This document shows, piece after piece, positions 54,558 through 63,131 of a stretch of DNA of 64,000 bases; the stretch's first letter is position 1; every line of letters starts with the position of its first letter. Both the position numbers and the translations under genes were made by a program. The notes beneath the pieces were generated by a model, which was not told the DNA's origin, did no database searches, and saw nothing but the letters and a program-made list of their open reading frames with translations. The stretch comes from Paracidovorax wautersii. GTDB taxonomy: Bacteria > Pseudomonadota > Gammaproteobacteria > Burkholderiales > Burkholderiaceae_C. The stretch covers positions 1 through 64,000 of the forward strand of contig WNDQ01000020.1 of the NCBI GenBank assembly GCA_009912175.1. The letters are read 5' to 3'.

Positions 54558-55817
54558 ATGTCCGCACTCATCCTGATCGTTTTTATGGGCGGCGCCGTCA
54601 TCGCCATGCCCATCGCCCATGCGCTGCTGATGGGCGCCATGGCCGCCGCGGCCACCTCCGACCGCGTGCCGCTGGACCTGCTGGTGCAGCAGATGGTGGC
54701 GCAGGTCCAGAGCTTTCCGCTGATAGCCATTCCTTTCTTCATGCTCACGGGCTCGCTCATGATGGGCGGGCGACTGGGCGAGGCGCTGGTGGGCGTGCTC
54801 TCGACGCTGATCGAGCGCTTCCATGGCGGGCCGGCGCAGGTGGGCGTGATGTCGTCCACGCTGTTCGGTGGCGTCTCGGGCTCGGCCGTGGCTGACGCCT
54901 CGGCCATCGGCTCGCTGATGATTCCCTGGCACAAGCGCCTGGGTTATCCGCCGGCCTTTTCGGCAGCCACGCTGGCGGCGGCGGCCACCATCGACATCCT
55001 GATTCCGCCGTCGATTCCGATGATCCTGTTCGCGCTCAGCGCCAACGCCTCGATCGCGGCGCTGTTCGTGGCGGGCATCCTGCCGGGCCTGCTGATGTGT
55101 GGCGGTTTCATGGCCGTGTGCTGGTGGGTGGGCCGCCGCCGCAACTTCCCACGCGACACCACACCGTTCGACTGGACCGCGTTCCGCCGCCACCTGTTCT
55201 ATGCCTCGCCCGCGTTGCTGCTGCCGGTGCTGATCATCATCTTCCTGCGTTTCGGCATCGCCACGCCCACCGAGGTGGCCGTGCTCTCGACGCTGTATGC
55301 CGGCGCGGTCTCGGTGCTGGTCTATCGTGACCTGGGCTGGAGGCGCATGAACGACGCCGTCGTGCACGCGGGGCTGGCCACGGGCGTGGTGCTGCTGGTG
55401 ATCATGGCCTCGTCGGCCATCGGCTGGCTGCTGACCTTCGACCAGATGCCCACGGGCATCGTCGACTGGGTGCAGGGCCACGTGGAATCGGCCTGGGTGG
55501 TGATTCTGCTGATGAACCTGCTGATGCTGTTCATCGGCATGTTCATCGACCTGCCCGCCGCCGTGCTGCTGCTCACGCCGGTGTTTGTGCCGCTGGCCCA
55601 GAGCGTGGGCATGGACATGACGCAGCTGGGAATCATGATGGTGGTCAACCTGGCCATCGGCCTGTACACGCCGCCGGTGGGCACCACGCTGTTCATCACC
55701 AGCTCGCTGGCCAAGGTCAAGGTCGGCCAGACCGTGCGTGAACTCATTCCCTTCTACCTGGTCGCGCTGGCGGTGCTGGCGCTTGTCTCTTACGTTCCCG
55801 CCAGCATCGTGCATTGA
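54558..55817 (+). CDS. TRAP transporter large permease (DctM)
   Basis: 419 residues with about 12 helices; the sodium-coupled channel subunit. Family motifs: FPLIAIPFFMLTGSLMMGG, SSTLFGGVSGSAVADASAIG, TIDILIPPSIPMILFALSAN and NLAIGLYTPPVGTTLFI. AAGGAG lies 9 bp before the start. Together with the binding protein and small permease it completes a full TRAP system inside the SDR/transketolase operon. Confidence 0.96.
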   Translation: MSALILIVFMGGAVIAMPIAHALLMGAMAAAATSDRVPLDLLVQQMVAQVQSFPLIAIPFFMLTGSLMMGGRLGEALVGVLSTLIERFHGGPAQVGVMSSTLFGGVSGSAVADASAIGSLMIPWHKRLGYPPAFSAATLAAAATIDILIPPSIPMILFALSANASIAALFVAGILPGLLMCGGFMAVCWWVGRRRNFPRDTTPFDWTAFRRHLFYASPALLLPVLIIIFLRFGIATPTEVAVLSTLYAGAVSVLVYRDLGWRRMNDAVVHAGLATGVVLLVIMASSAIGWLLTFDQMPTGIVDWVQGHVESAWVVILLMNLLMLFIGMFIDLPAAVLLLTPVFVPLAQSVGMDMTQLGIMMVVNLAIGLYTPPVGTTLFITSSLAKVKVGQTVRELIPFYLVALAVLALVSYVPASIVH

Positions 55818-55857
55818 TGGCGCGGCGGCCGCTTGTCACTTCCGAGGAGATTTCCGC

Positions 55858-56718
55858 ATGAATGAACACGATCCGCAGAGGCTGGATGCGCTCGCGTGCT
55901 GCGCCTACCGCATCCGCCGCTATGCACTGCGCATGGGCGAGGTCCAGGGCCAGGGCTACATCGGCCAGGCGCTGGGCTGGGCCGACGTGCTGGCCGTGGC
56001 CTACGGGCACGCGCTCACGTTCCGGCCGGCCGAACCCGACTGGGCGGGGCGCGACCGCTTCCTGCTCTCGCACGGCCACTACGCCATTGCCTTCTACGCC
56101 GCGCTGATCGAGGCCGGCATCATCCCCGAGTCTGAACTCGAAACCTATGGCAGCGACGACAGCCGCCTGCCCATGTCGGGCATGGCGACCTACACGCCGG
56201 GCATGGAAATCTCGGGCGGCTCGCTCGGGCAGGGCTTGCCGATCGCGGTCGGCATGGCGCTGGCCTTGCGCCAGCAGGGCAATCCGGCCTTCGTCTACAA
56301 CTCGATGTCCGACGGCGAGCTCGACGAGGGCTCGACCTGGGAGGCGGCCCTGGGTACGGCCCATCACCGGCTGGGTAACCTGATCTGCCTGGTCGACATC
56401 AACAACCAGCAGGCCGACGGCCCATCGAACAAGGTCATGGGTTTTGAGCCGCTGGCCGACAAATGGGCGGCCTTCGGCTGGCACGTGCAGCGTGTCGATG
56501 GCAACGACCTGCCCGCGGTGCTGCAGGCCTTCGACGCCGCGCGGCAACTGCAGGAGGCGCGGCCGCGCGTCATCCTGTTCGACACGCTCATGGGCCGGGG
56601 CGTGCCCTTTCTGGAGCAGCGCGAGAAGAACCACTTCATCCGTGTCGACCCGCCCGAATGGCAAAAAGCCATCGAGATATTGGACCAATCGCAGCAGAAC
56701 GAGGAGGCCCTGCCATGA
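55858..56718 (+). CDS. transketolase N-terminal subunit
   Basis: 286 residues covering the TPP-pyrophosphate half of a split transketolase. GHALTFRPAEPDWAGRDRFL, LSHGHYAIAFYAALIEAG and the TPP/Mg region NSMSDGELDEGSTWEAALGT are visible. The glycine of the classic GDG is serine-aspartate-glycine here. It overlaps the C-terminal subunit by 4 nt, so a 1:1 complex is expected. Split transketolases serve dedicated sugar routes (apulose 4-phosphate, sulfofructose and others), so this is unlikely to be a housekeeping enzyme; tkt at 14.7 kb fills that role. Confidence 0.93.
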   Translation: MNEHDPQRLDALACCAYRIRRYALRMGEVQGQGYIGQALGWADVLAVAYGHALTFRPAEPDWAGRDRFLLSHGHYAIAFYAALIEAGIIPESELETYGSDDSRLPMSGMATYTPGMEISGGSLGQGLPIAVGMALALRQQGNPAFVYNSMSDGELDEGSTWEAALGTAHHRLGNLICLVDINNQQADGPSNKVMGFEPLADKWAAFGWHVQRVDGNDLPAVLQAFDAARQLQEARPRVILFDTLMGRGVPFLEQREKNHFIRVDPPEWQKAIEILDQSQQNEEALP

Positions 56719-57674
56719 ACACCGCCATCGCGGCCGAAGGGCAGCGTGTGCAGGCCACGCCCTTCGGCAAGGCCCTGGTGGCCCTGGCCGCCGAGCGCCC
56801 CGATGTGGTTGGTTTGACGGCCGACCTGGCCAAGTACACCGACCTGCACCTGTTCGCCCAGGCCTACCCCGATCGTTACTACCAGATGGGCATGGCCGAG
56901 CAGTTGCTGATGGCCGCGGCCGGCGGCATGGCCAAGGAAGGGCTCACGCCCTTTGCCACCACCTACGCGGTGTTCGGCACGCGCCGCGCCTACGACTTCG
57001 TGCACCAGGTCATCGCCGAGGAAAACCTCAACGTCAAGATCTGCTGCGCGCTGCCAGGCCTGACCACGGGCTACGGCCCCAGCCACCAGGCCACCGACGA
57101 CCTCGCGCTGATGCGCGCCGTGCCCGGCCTGACCATCGTCGACCCTTGCGATGCGCTCGACCTGGCGCAGGCCGTGCCGCAGATCGCCGCGCACCGCGGC
57201 CCCGTCTACCTGCGCCTGCTGCGCGGCAACGTGCCGCTGGTGCTCGACGAGTACGACTACCAGTTCGAACTCGGCCGGGCCAAGCTGCTGCGCGACGGGC
57301 GCGACGTGCTCATCATTTCCAGCGGCTTCATGACCATGCGGGCGCTGGAAGCCGCCGAAACCCTGGCGGCCGACAAGGTCGGCGTGGCCGTGCTGCACTG
57401 CCCGACCATCAAGCCGCTGGACGTCGAGACCATCGTGAGCGCCGTCGCCAGCCAGCCCCGCCTGGTGGTCGTGGCCGAAAACCATTCGGTCATCGGCGGC
57501 CTGGGCGAAGCCGTGGCCAGCGCGCTGCTGCAGCGGCGCGTGCAGCCGCCGGGCTTTCAGCTCGTGGGCCTGCCCGACGGCTTCCTCGACGCCGGTGCCC
57601 TGCCCACACTGCATGAGCGCTACGGCATCAGCCGCCAGGCACTGGCCCAGCGCATCAAGGGCTGGCTGGGTTGA
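56715..57674 (+). CDS. transketolase C-terminal subunit
   Basis: 319 residues with the pyrimidine-binding domain (FGKALVALAAERPDVVGLTA, YYQMGMAEQLLMAAAGGMA, GYGPSHQATDDLALMRAVPG) and the C-terminal regulatory domain (AVLHCPTIKPLDVETIV, VVAENHSVIGGLGEAVASAL). The catalytic Glu is in MAEQ. It is the last gene of the operon. No sugar kinase or isomerase accompanies it, which makes the donor and acceptor hard to predict. Confidence 0.93.
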   Translation: MNTAIAAEGQRVQATPFGKALVALAAERPDVVGLTADLAKYTDLHLFAQAYPDRYYQMGMAEQLLMAAAGGMAKEGLTPFATTYAVFGTRRAYDFVHQVIAEENLNVKICCALPGLTTGYGPSHQATDDLALMRAVPGLTIVDPCDALDLAQAVPQIAAHRGPVYLRLLRGNVPLVLDEYDYQFELGRAKLLRDGRDVLIISSGFMTMRALEAAETLAADKVGVAVLHCPTIKPLDVETIVSAVASQPRLVVVAENHSVIGGLGEAVASALLQRRVQPPGFQLVGLPDGFLDAGALPTLHERYGISRQALAQRIKGWLG

Positions 57675-57731
57675 TCTGCTCGGCGGCGCTGCGCATGGCA
57701 CGCCGGCAGCGCGTGAGTAGGACAGCACGCC

Positions 57732-57761
57732 TTGCCGACCACGGCTGCTCTTCATTACGAT
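57732..57761 (+). promoter_or_regulatory. putative promoter of the DUF2501 gene
   Basis: TTGCCG (57732-57737), 18 bp, TACGAT (57756-57761), 47 bp before the ATG at 57808. Confidence 0.45.
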
Positions 57762-57807
57762 CTCGGCACCTGGGCCTTCCCGGTCCCAGTGCTATCGAGA
57801 GATCATC

Positions 57808-58407
57808 ATGAAATCACATCTGCTGCATCGAACGTCTGCGCTCGTGTTGGTGGCCGCGCTGGCCACGCCGGCCTGGTCGGCTGGTTTGCTGGACAGCGTC
57901 AAGGACCAGGCGGGCCAGTACCTGGGCGGCGGCTCCAACGCTGCGGCAAGCAGCCCGTCCTCTTCAGGCGGCGCGTTGGCAGGCCTGGGTGGGCTGGGCC
58001 TGCCGGCCATCGGCAGCGGCACCAGCAGCAACGTGGCCGGCGTGCTCGAGTACTGCGTGAAGAACAACTACCTCAACCCCGCCAGCGCGCAGGGCGTCAA
58101 GGACAAGCTGCTGGGCAAAATCGGCCTGGGCGGCGGCCAGGCCCAGCAGGACAGCGGCTACCAGCAGGGCCTGGGCGGCGTGCTCAAGGGCAGCGACGGC
58201 TCTTCCTTCAGCCTCGACCGCGTCAAGGGCAACCTCAAGGAAAAGGCCTGCGACTACGTGCTGGACAACGCCAAGTCGTTCATTTGGCCGGCGCCACGCA
58301 TTGTTTCTGCGACGACGGTTTGCCGTCGCAAAAGGATGGGGCGAAGCGGTGTCGCGCGTGAAGTGCGGGGCGTGCCGGAGGTCAGGCCCGCATTTCAAGC
58401 ACGGTGA
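57808..58407 (+). CDS. DUF2501 (YjjA-like) exported protein with foreign C-terminal tail
   Basis: 199 residues. A signal peptide (~1-25, cleavage after WSA), a Gly/Ser-rich middle, then the DUF2501 domain with VLEYCVKNNYLNPASAQGVK, QDSGYQQGLGGVLKG and LKEKACDYVLDNAKSFI. Family members end within a few residues of that point. Here 40 more residues, basic and unlike the family, follow and overlap the convergent thioesterase gene by 26 bp. The native end was probably lost at a junction near 58285. A hairpin GCGACG..CGTCGC at 58308-58329 lies in the tail. Function of DUF2501 is unknown. Confidence 0.8.
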   Translation: MKSHLLHRTSALVLVAALATPAWSAGLLDSVKDQAGQYLGGGSNAAASSPSSSGGALAGLGGLGLPAIGSGTSSNVAGVLEYCVKNNYLNPASAQGVKDKLLGKIGLGGGQAQQDSGYQQGLGGVLKGSDGSSFSLDRVKGNLKEKACDYVLDNAKSFIWPAPRIVSATTVCRRKRMGRSGVAREVRGVPEVRPAFQAR

Positions 58408-58858
58408 ACGAGGCCATGGCCTCCGCGATCGAGCGTGTCCGCTGCGCGTCGTAAAGCGCTGCCCGGACGAAGGCCACACGTGAACCCACTCGGGAGGCGG
58501 ATGCCTCGACCTCGTAGTCGCCTAACCGGGCGGGTGCCTGCATGTTGACCGTCAGGCTGATCGTGGCGCAGGTTTTGCCGGCAGGCAGCCTAGACAACAC
58601 GGCGAAGGCCATGGCGAAATCGAGCATGGATGTCAGCGTCCCGCCCGCCACGACGCCGTTTCCCTGAAGCGAATCGGCCGGCACCGAAAAGCGCAACGTC
58701 ACATCGCCCGGTTCTCCGCGGACGAAGCGTGTCCGCAGTGCCTCAAGTGCGGGACTCGTGCGTAATGCCGTGTCCACGCCTTCACCTGCGATGAGCGCGT
58801 GGATGAGTGCGCGATCCGGGTTGTCGGCCATGGCATCGCGGGTTTCGGTGGTGCTCAT
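58382..58858 (-). CDS. PaaI-type hotdog thioesterase
   Basis: 158 residues of the PaaI/4HBT hotdog fold: FSVPADSLQGNGVVAGGTLT at the helix start and TISLTVNMQAPARLGDYEVE on the central strands, SRVGSRVAFVRAALYDAQ near the end. It should hydrolyse an acyl-CoA thioester. Its start overlaps the stop of the FAH gene (ATGA), so the two are translationally coupled. Confidence 0.88.
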   Translation of the reverse strand: MSTTETRDAMADNPDRALIHALIAGEGVDTALRTSPALEALRTRFVRGEPGDVTLRFSVPADSLQGNGVVAGGTLTSMLDFAMAFAVLSRLPAGKTCATISLTVNMQAPARLGDYEVEASASRVGSRVAFVRAALYDAQRTRSIAEAMASFTVLEMRA

Positions 58859-59838
58859 GGCTGCACGCAGCGCTGGCGCTGGGCGCCCAACCCTTCGATG
58901 CTGGCCTCCATGACATCGCCCTCGCGCAGGAATCGGTTGTAGTGCGTACCGTTGCCCGCCGGTGAGCCGGTGCAGATGATGTCCACCGGGAGCAGGCGGC
59001 TGTAGCGGGAGATGTACTCGATCTGGCGCTCGATGCCAAACAGCATGTCGGCTGTGCTCTCGTCCTGCATCACCTGACCGGACACCGACAGGCGCAGTGC
59101 AAGCTTGTGAGGATCGGTGACGAATTGCCGGGGCACGAGGTAGGGCCCCATCGGCAGGAAGCCGGGCTGGCCCTTGGAGCGCAGCCAGTCTGTGCCCAGC
59201 ATCTTGTAGTCGGTGCGTGGGATGAGATCCCGGGCCGATATGTCGTTGACGATGGTAAAGCCCGCGACATGCGACATGGCCTGCTCCACAGGAATCTGAT
59301 AGCCACCGCGCCCGATCACGACGGCCAGCTCCAGCTCCCAGTCGGGCTTGGTTGTGGTGTGTGGGAGAATCAGGTCGTCGAACGGCCCTGAAATGGCGGA
59401 GACCGGCTTCGTGAAGACGTAGGGTTCGCCGTTGGCCACGCGCGCGTCCATCATGTCTTCGGCCCATGCGCGCAGTCCGGCCTCGTCCAGGCCTTCGGGC
59501 CCGACCTTCGAGTCCACCGTCAGGTCGACGACATGCTTGCGGTAGTTGGCGCCGGTGCAAAACACCTGCCGTGGCAGATCGACCGGGGGGTGAGTCCGGA
59601 CCTCCTCGAGGGTGAACCAACGCACGCCCGGCCGCGGGGCTCGTGCGATTGGGTCCAGAAGCGGGCGGACGTCATCCCACTGATCGAGCAGCGCCAGAAT
59701 GCTGGTGTTGCGCAGCACCTGCAGGGCAGGATTGTCCTGCGCCAGGTCATTCAGTGCCGCAACGCGATGGTCGATCACCAGGCCCGCGAATCGCTGGCCA
59801 GGCTGGCCGGAAAATGTTCCCAAAGCGTAGTGTTTCAT
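58855..59838 (-). CDS. fumarylacetoacetate hydrolase family protein
   Basis: 327 residues. FAH fold with FCTGANYRKHVVDL, metal ligands in DWELELAVVIGRGGYQIP (two Glu) and the matching Asp in NDISARDLI, and the closing ICTGSPAGNGTHYNRFLREGD. Members hydrolyse or decarboxylate beta-diketo acids (acylpyruvates, 2-hydroxyhepta-dienedioates). It overlaps both neighbours by 4 nt, giving a tight three-gene minus-strand unit: SBP-like, FAH, thioesterase. Confidence 0.92.
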   Translation of the reverse strand: MKHYALGTFSGQPGQRFAGLVIDHRVAALNDLAQDNPALQVLRNTSILALLDQWDDVRPLLDPIARAPRPGVRWFTLEEVRTHPPVDLPRQVFCTGANYRKHVVDLTVDSKVGPEGLDEAGLRAWAEDMMDARVANGEPYVFTKPVSAISGPFDDLILPHTTTKPDWELELAVVIGRGGYQIPVEQAMSHVAGFTIVNDISARDLIPRTDYKMLGTDWLRSKGQPGFLPMGPYLVPRQFVTDPHKLALRLSVSGQVMQDESTADMLFGIERQIEYISRYSRLLPVDIICTGSPAGNGTHYNRFLREGDVMEASIEGLGAQRQRCVQP

Positions 59839-60704
59839 TGTCTGTCCTTGGCAGGCTGCGGCAGCAGCGATTCGTCCACGATGGTGGCGTATTGCTCGTT
59901 CGAGCCCGGCAGGTCGAGCGTTTTCCGGTGGGCGATGAGCAGCGCGATGCCCGCCGCGTCGGGCCGCAGTGTCGCTGGCACCGACGCCAGCATCGCGGTC
60001 ACCGCGGCGGCGGGCAGTCCGACGCCGGCGAGCACGCTTTGCGCCCATGCCGCTTGGCCGAGCATGGCGACGCGAGCCTGTTCGAGATCGCGTAGCCATT
60101 GGGCGGTCTTGGGTCGGGCCGCTTCGTTTGCATGGCGGATGACCACGCCTTGGCCTGGAAACGCTGGATATCGGGCCTGGATGGTTTGCACCAGCGACAG
60201 GCCCTGCGCCAGCGCCAGCGAATCGAAGGGAGGACCGAGCAAGGTGGCATCGCCAGCGCCTGATCGCAGCGCGTCAAACCGCTCTTTCACGCCGCCTACC
60301 GGGGTGAGGCGATATCGGTCTGCGCCAAGCCCCACGTCGTGAAGCATGGCTTTGAGCGCGATGACAAAGCCGTTGTCGGGGGAGTCGACGAGGATGTTGG
60401 CATCGGCCAGCGCATGGAGCGAGGCGATTCCCGGGCGGCCCACCAGCGCCAGTGGCGTCGTCTGCTCGATTTGCGCGACCACACGGAAGTCGCGGGGCCC
60501 CTGGCGCTGATTCCAGGCCAGCACGTTGTCGATGGCGGTCACCACCACATCGACTTCTCCAGCCACCAGGGCTTCGTACTGCACGTCGGACGAGGGGTTG
60601 CGCGTTGCCAGTGGCTGGCGGTTCGCGCACGAAGGCAGCGCGGCGGCAACCGTCGCCAGTGCCGGGGGGACGAACCACTGGGCTCGCAAGGCGTTTGTCT
60701 CCAT
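59835..60704 (-). CDS. SsuA/THI5-like substrate-binding-domain protein without signal peptide
   Basis: 289 residues. The core resembles periplasmic nitrate/sulfonate/taurine-type binding proteins: SSDVQYEALVAGEVDVVVTA, ALVGRPGIASLHALADANIL, GFVIALKAMLHDVGL and GDATLLGPPFDSLALAQG. The N-terminus (METNALRAQWFVPPALATVA) has no proper signal peptide, and no permease or ATPase genes are nearby. It may be a cytoplasmic sensor or enzyme using the fold, or the 5' part may be altered. The first gene of the FAH/thioesterase unit; ATG 60704 has GAGAG upstream. Confidence 0.75.
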   Translation of the reverse strand: METNALRAQWFVPPALATVAAALPSCANRQPLATRNPSSDVQYEALVAGEVDVVVTAIDNVLAWNQRQGPRDFRVVAQIEQTTPLALVGRPGIASLHALADANILVDSPDNGFVIALKAMLHDVGLGADRYRLTPVGGVKERFDALRSGAGDATLLGPPFDSLALAQGLSLVQTIQARYPAFPGQGVVIRHANEAARPKTAQWLRDLEQARVAMLGQAAWAQSVLAGVGLPAAAVTAMLASVPATLRPDAAGIALLIAHRKTLDLPGSNEQYATIVDESLLPQPAKDRQ

Positions 60705-60828
60705 GTTCACTCTCGGGTTGTTTTTTTAATTAAAGAACGGATCGTTTCGATTTTTCAAGGATAATTCCGGTATATTGATTGAAGTATTCGGGGAAACGAG
60801 CATTCATTGTCGCTGGAATTGATGTAAA

Positions 60829-60855
60829 ATTTTCGATACGAATCGACTCGAAAAT
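60829..60855. promoter_or_regulatory. inverted-repeat operator ahead of cupin gene
   Basis: ATTTTCGA (60829-60836) and TCGAAAAT (60848-60855) are perfect 8-bp arms around 11 nt. A TAAAAT -10-like box overlaps its left edge. A TetR dimer site regulating the divergent operons is plausible. Confidence 0.5.
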
Positions 60856-60868
60856 AAGGAATCTGAAG

Positions 60869-61438
60869 ATGAATTCGCTGTTGGAAGAACAAGCTTCCCC
60901 TGAGTCCACCGAAGTCGCGGTCCGGCCTGTACGGCGCATCGTGACGGGGGAGAACGCGGAAGGCCGTTCGTACTTTGTCTCGGACGGCCCGACGCCCAAT
61001 CGATCGGCCAAGGCGGGTTTGCCGGTGGCGCAAGTCCCCTGGATCACCGGCCAGGGGCGTGCGCAGGGCGCGGAACCCGCGCCCGCAGGGCATGCCTGCG
61101 GTTTCCATTCCAAGGGTGGTTCGCTGCTGCGCATCGTCGATTTCCCGCCGGACGCCGGCTACAACGAGACACAACTGCACGCGTTCCTCGATGCGAACGG
61201 CGTGCGAGACGCCGCTGGAAAGCCGCGTCACTTCTGGTTCCACAAGACCGAGTCGCTGGACTACGCCATCGTGCTGGAAGGTGAGATCTGGGCGCTCATG
61301 GATGAGGGCGAGACGCTCATGCGTCCCGGGGACGTTTTGGTCCAGCGCGCGACCAACCACAGTTGGGCAAACCGTTCGGACAAGCCATGTCGCATGGCGT
61401 TCGTGCTGCTGGATATTCCTGTGGGAGAGCCGCTGTGA
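60869..61438 (+). CDS. cupin-domain protein
   Basis: 189 residues. The N-terminal part has RPVRRIVTGENAEGRSYFV and SDGPTPNRS. The C-terminal cupin barrel reads KPRHFWFHKTESLDYAIVLE, then a Gly-rich turn and GDVLVQRATNHSWANRS; the two His in the first and second motifs could hold a metal. Members of this group occur with FAH hydrolases and dehydrogenases in small catabolic clusters and have no assigned reaction. It overlaps the BKACE gene as GTGA, so the two are coupled. Confidence 0.88.
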   Translation: MNSLLEEQASPESTEVAVRPVRRIVTGENAEGRSYFVSDGPTPNRSAKAGLPVAQVPWITGQGRAQGAEPAPAGHACGFHSKGGSLLRIVDFPPDAGYNETQLHAFLDANGVRDAAGKPRHFWFHKTESLDYAIVLEGEIWALMDEGETLMRPGDVLVQRATNHSWANRSDKPCRMAFVLLDIPVGEPL

Positions 61439-62364
61439 AAAAAGTCATCATCACCTGTGCCGTGACTGGCGGTGCGCACACGCCGTCCATGTCCGAGCAC
61501 CTTCCGGTGACGCCGCAGCAGATCGCCCGGCAGTCGATTGACGCCATCGAGGCCGGTGCCTCGATCGTCCACCTGCACGCGCGCGACCCGAACAACGGTC
61601 GGCCCAGCGGAGACCCCGAGATCTTTCGTCAGTTCGTCACGCCGATCAAGGAGGCGACCAACGCCGTCATCAACATCTCGACGGGCGGTGGGGGCCCCAA
61701 CATGCCCATTGGCGAGCGTGCGCAAGCCGGGCGCGTGCTGCGCCCCGAAATGTGCTCGTTGAACATGGGGTCGCTCAACCTCGTGCTGTCCGAGATGGCT
61801 GAGCGCAAGCGCGAATGGAAACACGACTGGGAAGAGCCGTTCCTGCGCGGGACACGCGGCCTGATCTTCCGCAATACCTATGAAGACATCGAGTGGATTC
61901 TGGAGAACATCGGCAACCAGGGCGGGACGCGGTTCGAGTTCGAGTGCTACGACATCGGGCACCTGTACACCCTGCACTACTTCCTCGAACGAGGCCTCGT
62001 GAAGGGGCCGCTGTTCATCCAGTCCGTGTTCGGCTTGCGCGGCGGGATCGGCGCGCATGAGGAGGACATCCTCCACCACAAGCGCACGGCCGACCGTCTG
62101 TTTGGCGACGCTTACCACTGGTCCGTGCTGGCGGCGGGCCGTCATCAGATGCCGGTGGCCACGCTATCGAGCCTGATGGGCGGAAACGTTCGGGTGGGCC
62201 TGGAGGACAGCCTGTATATCGGACACGGCCAGCTTGCGCAGACGAATGCAGAACAGGTTCGCAAGATCCGCCGCATTCTCGAGGAACTCGGCATGGCGAT
62301 CGCCACGCCCGACGACGCTCGCGACATGCTCGGGCTGAAGGGGCGAAACGAAGTCAATTTCTAG
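61435..62364 (+). CDS. beta-keto acid cleavage enzyme (BKACE, DUF849)
   Basis: 309 residues. A zinc TIM-barrel enzyme that condenses a beta-keto acid with acetyl-CoA to give acetoacetate and a CoA ester. VIITCAVTGGAHTPSMSEHL, the metal ligands in IVHLHARDPNNGRPSG, NISTGGGG, RPEMCSLNMGSLN and GGNVRVGLEDSLYIGHGQLA are all family signatures. The start is GTG 61435, overlapping the cupin stop. The residues selecting the keto-acid side chain cannot be read with confidence by eye. Confidence 0.94.
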   Translation: MKKVIITCAVTGGAHTPSMSEHLPVTPQQIARQSIDAIEAGASIVHLHARDPNNGRPSGDPEIFRQFVTPIKEATNAVINISTGGGGPNMPIGERAQAGRVLRPEMCSLNMGSLNLVLSEMAERKREWKHDWEEPFLRGTRGLIFRNTYEDIEWILENIGNQGGTRFEFECYDIGHLYTLHYFLERGLVKGPLFIQSVFGLRGGIGAHEEDILHHKRTADRLFGDAYHWSVLAAGRHQMPVATLSSLMGGNVRVGLEDSLYIGHGQLAQTNAEQVRKIRRILEELGMAIATPDDARDMLGLKGRNEVNF

Positions 62365-62376
62365 GGGAGCGAGGCA

Positions 62377-62401
62377 GAAGGCGGTGCCATGCGCCGCCTT
62401 C
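62377..62401. terminator. weak terminator-like hairpin between convergent genes
   Basis: GAAGGCGG (62377-62384) pairs with CCGCCTTC (62394-62401). There is no T run, so it may be only a stabilising stem between the BKACE and TetR genes. Confidence 0.3.
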
Positions 62402-62444
62402 GTGCAATCCCTGTTGCGACGACTCTGCTGCCGCAGTCAGTTGT

Positions 62445-63131
62445 TCAGCGAACCGCGCTGGTCTTGCGAGACGCTGCGCGTGCCGGGCTCGCCTTTTTGG
62501 CGGAGGCTCCAAGCGTGGGCACGTCCACACCCAGCAGCGAGTAAACGTAGTTGATGTGCGCGCGGGCGAATTCCTCGTCCAACGGTCCGTGTCCCAACAG
62601 CAGGCGCATGTAGATGGGGGCGTAGAGCAGGTCGCTCAAGGTTTCGATGTTGTTCGGCGCGGCAATGGTGCCTTCGCTGCGCCAGGCTTCCAGCATCTCG
62701 CGCACGACAGCGCGGCGGCCGTAATGGAAGCGCTCCCGGAATTCCCGCAGGACGGCAGGATCTGACTGCCCTTCGCCGATGATCTGCGCGACGATGCGTC
62801 CCGACCATCCAGCGTATTCGTGAATGAGCGAATGCAAATGCCGTGCAATCGCAGTGGCCGGCGGAACATCGCGCGGCATCGGTGTCTTGACGACATGGTG
62901 TTCCATGAAAGCGTCGATGACCACGTGGGCCTTGGAACTCCACCAGCGGTAGATCGTTGCCTTGCCGACACCGGCTTCACGCGCGATGCCTTCGATGCTG
63001 ATCGATTGCACCGACTGCTGCTCAAGCAGGCGCACGGTTGCCGCGAGAATCTGCGAGCGCGTCACCTCGCTTCGGGGGCGTCCGACTGCACGCCGGATTT
63101 GAGTTGCCTGCACTGCCTGGGTTTCCGCCAT
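62445..63131 (-). CDS. TetR-family transcriptional regulator
   Basis: 228 residues. The HTH region reads SQILAATVRLLEQQSVQSIS then GIAREAGVGKATIYRWWSSK, typical TetR. The TetR_C_11-like ligand domain follows, with a Lys/Ala-rich tail. ATG 63131 gives the natural N-terminus (MAETQAVQATQIRRAVGRP); the frame is open to 63191. It is probably the local repressor of the cupin-BKACE and FAH units; inverted repeats in the 60.7-60.9 kb intergenic region are candidate sites. Confidence 0.92.
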   Translation of the reverse strand: MAETQAVQATQIRRAVGRPRSEVTRSQILAATVRLLEQQSVQSISIEGIAREAGVGKATIYRWWSSKAHVVIDAFMEHHVVKTPMPRDVPPATAIARHLHSLIHEYAGWSGRIVAQIIGEGQSDPAVLREFRERFHYGRRAVVREMLEAWRSEGTIAAPNNIETLSDLLYAPIYMRLLLGHGPLDEEFARAHINYVYSLLGVDVPTLGASAKKASPARAASRKTSAVR

